NCBI GenBank assembly: GCA_031430595.1
Contig: JANPBU010000052.1
Location: forward strand, 62,001-126,000
Direction: 5' to 3'
DNA length: 64,000 bases
Source of the DNA: JANNBN01 sp031430595
GTDB taxonomy: Bacteria > Actinomycetota > Acidimicrobiia > Acidimicrobiales > JANYDT01
Part shown: positions 61,998 to 64,000 of the stretch, one piece after another
How positions within the stretch are numbered: position 1 is the stretch's first letter
How the letters are laid out: each line of letters begins with the position of its first letter
Translations under genes and position numbers: made by a program
Notes under the pieces: model-generated
Told to the model about the DNA's origin: nothing
Seen by the model: only the letters and a program-made list of their open reading frames with translations
Database searches by the model: none

Positions 61998-62003
61998 ACC
62001 GTA
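61998..62003 (-). promoter_or_regulatory. -10 box, leaderless DinB-family gene
   Basis: Reads TACGGT on the minus strand, 6 bases before ATG 61991. Confidence 0.5.
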
Positions 62004-62092
62004 TCGACCCGCTCACTGTTGACCCAACGAATTTGTCAGAAACGATTTTGATGGGACTGTGGAGGTCTTTGCAGCTAACCACACTACAAACG

Positions 62093-63385
62093 CTATCGGG
62101 CGAGGGGCCAGCGGGTGAAGTACCGCCGTGTCCTATCCCACAGGGCGGCTAAACCACTCGGGAAGAAGACAAGGAAGACGACGATCAGCAGGCCAAAAAG
62201 GGTGCGGACGAAGTTCGGTAATTTCATGCCCGCGTCGTCTTGCTCCGTAGACACGAAAAAAAGCAGATGCTTGATGGGTCCCCAGCTGAATATCCATTTG
62301 TACCGGTCGATGACCCGATCAAGACCTCCGATGACCAGCGCGCCGATGAGTGATCCCGAGATGGTCCCGGCACCGCCCACGATCATCATCGCGACGTATT
62401 GGATCGAGAGATTCAGCCCGAAGCTTTCCGGTTGTACGAACTGCAAATACGACCCGTAGAGGGCGCCGGACAAACCAGCCAACGCCCCACAAACCGCAAA
62501 GGCCCGAATCTTCGTTTCGGAGAGTTCTACTCCAATGGCTTCGGCCGAGAGATCACGGTCTCGAACTGCCATCATCGCCCGGCCATGACGCGACCGAACA
62601 AGGTTGAACGCCAGCACCACCGCGAAGGCGACTAGTGCCCAGATCAGCCAAAAGAAGGCCGAGTTGCGGGTGTAACCGAACCCAAAGAAGTCAGCGGAAC
62701 CATCTTCGCCCCCCGAGAAAATCAGCCGCTTTCCTGGCCACACACTCACCGACGGAGCAGGCAGCGAGCCCCGGCCAACTGGTCCACCGGTTACGTCGGT
62801 CCACGAGTTGAAGAGGTGCTCTGCCGTCACCAGTAGTCCAACAGTGATGACAGCTAGGTAGTCTCCGCGGAGCCTGAGTGCGAACGGGCCAACAATTGCG
62901 CTGATGATCGCACCTGCTGCGGCCGACAAGATGAGCCAAACCGGTAGCGGCAGTCCGAGACCACCAGCGTCCACGGTAGACCCGAAGTACCCAGCTGCAT
63001 ATGCCCCAACCCCGATGAAGGTCGAGTGCCCAAGTGATACCTGTCCGGCATAGCCTGTTAGCAGGTTCAGAGCGAGGGTTCCTATCGCAAATATTCCTGC
63101 AAAGTTAAAAACAGCTAAGGCGAATTCACTGAGTGGAAAACCAGGAATCAACTTCGATGGAAGGTGAATCCCTTTGTATCCAAGCCATGAGAAACCGATA
63201 GGCGCGCTGATGTACAACACCACCGTCAGCACAAGCGCAAGCTTCTTCCAGTTCGACAGGAACATCCGTAAGTCCGTTCGATAATTTGTGTTGAGCCGTC
63301 GCTTGGTGTCTTTTCTGGCCCACATGACAAGTGTGGCGAGGGTGACGGCAACGGCGAACAAAGTGACGAGTGCTCCGCTGAGCAT
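62093..63385 (-). CDS. livM: Branched-chain amino-acid-type ABC transporter permease LivM
   Basis: A 430-residue permease with about ten helices. LLTGYAGQVSLGHSTFIGVGAYAAGYF is the LivM/LivH signature; LRLRGDYLAVITVGLLVTAEHLFNSW and RAMMAVRDRDLSAEAIGVELSETKIRAFAVCGALAGLSGALYG hold the docking loop for the ATPase. An additional N-terminal helix and basic loop (about 1-60) precede the core. It begins 2 bases after the livH stop. ATPase and binding-protein genes are not in the window. The substrate may be branched-chain amino acids, urea or an amide. Confidence 0.92.
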   Translation of the reverse strand: MLSGALVTLFAVAVTLATLVMWARKDTKRRLNTNYRTDLRMFLSNWKKLALVLTVVLYISAPIGFSWLGYKGIHLPSKLIPGFPLSEFALAVFNFAGIFAIGTLALNLLTGYAGQVSLGHSTFIGVGAYAAGYFGSTVDAGGLGLPLPVWLILSAAAGAIISAIVGPFALRLRGDYLAVITVGLLVTAEHLFNSWTDVTGGPVGRGSLPAPSVSVWPGKRLIFSGGEDGSADFFGFGYTRNSAFFWLIWALVAFAVVLAFNLVRSRHGRAMMAVRDRDLSAEAIGVELSETKIRAFAVCGALAGLSGALYGSYLQFVQPESFGLNLSIQYVAMMIVGGAGTISGSLIGALVIGGLDRVIDRYKWIFSWGPIKHLLFFVSTEQDDAGMKLPNFVRTLFGLLIVVFLVFFPSGLAALWDRTRRYFTRWPLAR

Positions 63386-63387
63386 GA

Positions 63388-64000
63388 CTACACCCGGCGT
63401 ACTTCTGGAGTTCCGAAAACTCCGTAGGGACGAAACAGCAAAATAGCCACCATGATCAGGTAGGGAAAGACGAGGTGAAAGTTGAGACCGAGACCAGCTT
63501 TGTATGTGAACGTACCGATTGTGAAACCGATGTTGTCGTGCAGCCAGTCGTTGATTTGGCTTTGGTAGCCCTCCATCAACCGTTGCGTCATGCCAATGAC
63601 GAGCCCACCGACGAGTGCCCCTTTGGTCGAATCGAGTCCACCGAGAATCGCAGCCGGAATCGCCGTGAGGGCGATCGGAATGAGCGTGGGTGACACGTTT
63701 CGTCCGTTTCCAGAGGAGAGCATGACGCCGGCCACAGTGGCGATTCCCGCAGCGATTCCCCAAGACAGGCCGTAAACGATTCGCGGGTTGATTCCTTGTG
63801 CGATTGCTGCCTCGGCATCGAATGCTGTCGCCCGCATTGCGGTGCCTAAGTTGCTTCGATTAAAGAACAAAAGAAGTGCTGTGGCAATCGTGGTTGCTGC
63901 CACCATCGTGACAATGTCGACGAGGGTGATGTTGACACCGAACAATCTGTATGTGGTGATACCAAATGGATCGTTAAGCGGTAGCGGGTCGGTTCCCCAG
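63388..64000 (-). CDS. livH: Branched-chain amino-acid-type ABC transporter permease LivH (5' partial)
   Basis: The frame is open to the right edge, leaving the last 203 residues or so of a LivH-type permease. GTAMRATAFDAEAAIAQGINPRIVYGLSWGIAAGIATVAGVML is the conserved EAA-like coupling helix, and IPAAILGGLDSTKGALVGGLVIGMTQRLMEGY the next pair of helices. The stop is 2 bases before livM, so the pair is one operon running leftwards. N-terminal helices lie outside the window. Confidence 0.9.
   Translation of the reverse strand, partial: WGTDPLPLNDPFGITTYRLFGVNITLVDIVTMVAATTIATALLLFFNRSNLGTAMRATAFDAEAAIAQGINPRIVYGLSWGIAAGIATVAGVMLSSGNGRNVSPTLIPIALTAIPAAILGGLDSTKGALVGGLVIGMTQRLMEGYQSQINDWLHDNIGFTIGTFTYKAGLGLNFHLVFPYLIMVAILLFRPYGVFGTPEVRRV

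Noticed and set aside
63386..63763. Longer livM with a 126-residue N-terminal extension
   Set aside because: The extension overlaps livH and is His/Arg/Trp-rich with no helix; ATG 63385, 2 bases after livH, fits the family.
1..64000. tRNA, rRNA, insertion sequence, prophage or defence island
   Set aside because: No cloverleaf ends, rRNA-like sequence, transposase, integrase, restriction or phage genes were recognised on either strand.

Overview
The window reads as chromosomal DNA of a free-living actinobacterium of moderate G+C content, most probably of the class Acidimicrobiia (that class is an inference). The signs are a mycothiol-conjugate amidase (Mca-like), several LLM-class flavin/F420-type oxidoreductases, an SCP2 protein, a fatty-acid acyl-CoA dehydrogenase with an HSD17B4-like dehydrogenase, DnaE2 behind actinobacterial-type LexA boxes, and many genes with no Shine-Dalgarno sequence whose start codon lies 6-8 bases after a TANNNT -10 box (leaderless genes). 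No rRNA, tRNA, insertion sequence, prophage or CRISPR array was seen. Coding density is very high, with many 4-base ATGA overlaps.

Layout. 1-7580: an uptake and catabolism cassette with a partial LLM oxidoreductase, a CodA-like deaminase, a three-gene NMT1/ThiY-type ABC importer ending in a strong terminator, a CrtI/PYROXD2-like FAD oxidoreductase and a creatininase-family amidohydrolase. 7671-16158: a VanW-family wall protein, a repeat-bearing intergenic region, and gltD and gltB. 16362-20662: a large polytopic membrane protein, a geranylgeranyl-reductase-like flavoprotein and an acyl-CoA dehydrogenase, followed by a long palindromic repeat. 20857-29692: a secreted protein of unknown role, an ABM-like protein, a dolichyl-phosphate-glucose-synthase-like GT2, an SDR, an AarF/UbiB kinase, an ATP-dependent DNA ligase back to back with a DUF72 protein, an alpha/beta hydrolase and a membrane thioredoxin.

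29715-33253 is a translationally coupled four-gene operon (ABC ATPase, ABC-2 permease, DesK-type kinase, NarL-type regulator). 33357-37573 holds a beta-propeller protein, SelO and an amidase. 37643-44741 holds a RecB-family nuclease, a PAP2 phosphatase, two orphan small proteins, a lipocalin-like enzyme, a SpoU rRNA/tRNA methyltransferase, a coupled polysaccharide pair (alpha/alpha-toroid protein and WecG/TagA transferase) and a second LLM oxidoreductase. 44768-54829 holds a secreted HEXXH protein, a lipoprotein nuclease, a YdjC-like protein with altered metal ligands, SCP2, Mca, a TrmA/RumA methyltransferase, a GGDEF-EAL protein, a VOC protein, a membrane-anchored protein, DUF427 and a small L7/L12-like protein. 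54870-58796 is SOS-controlled dnaE2. 58833-61991 has two paralogous methyltransferases flanking a secreted protein, then DinB. 62093-64000 holds LivM and the start of LivH, cut by the window edge.

The best candidates for new biology are the heterocycle cassette at the left end, the dense leaderless-gene architecture (including divergent overlapping -10 boxes at 27301-27310), the palindromic and tandem intergenic repeats, and a few unassigned proteins.
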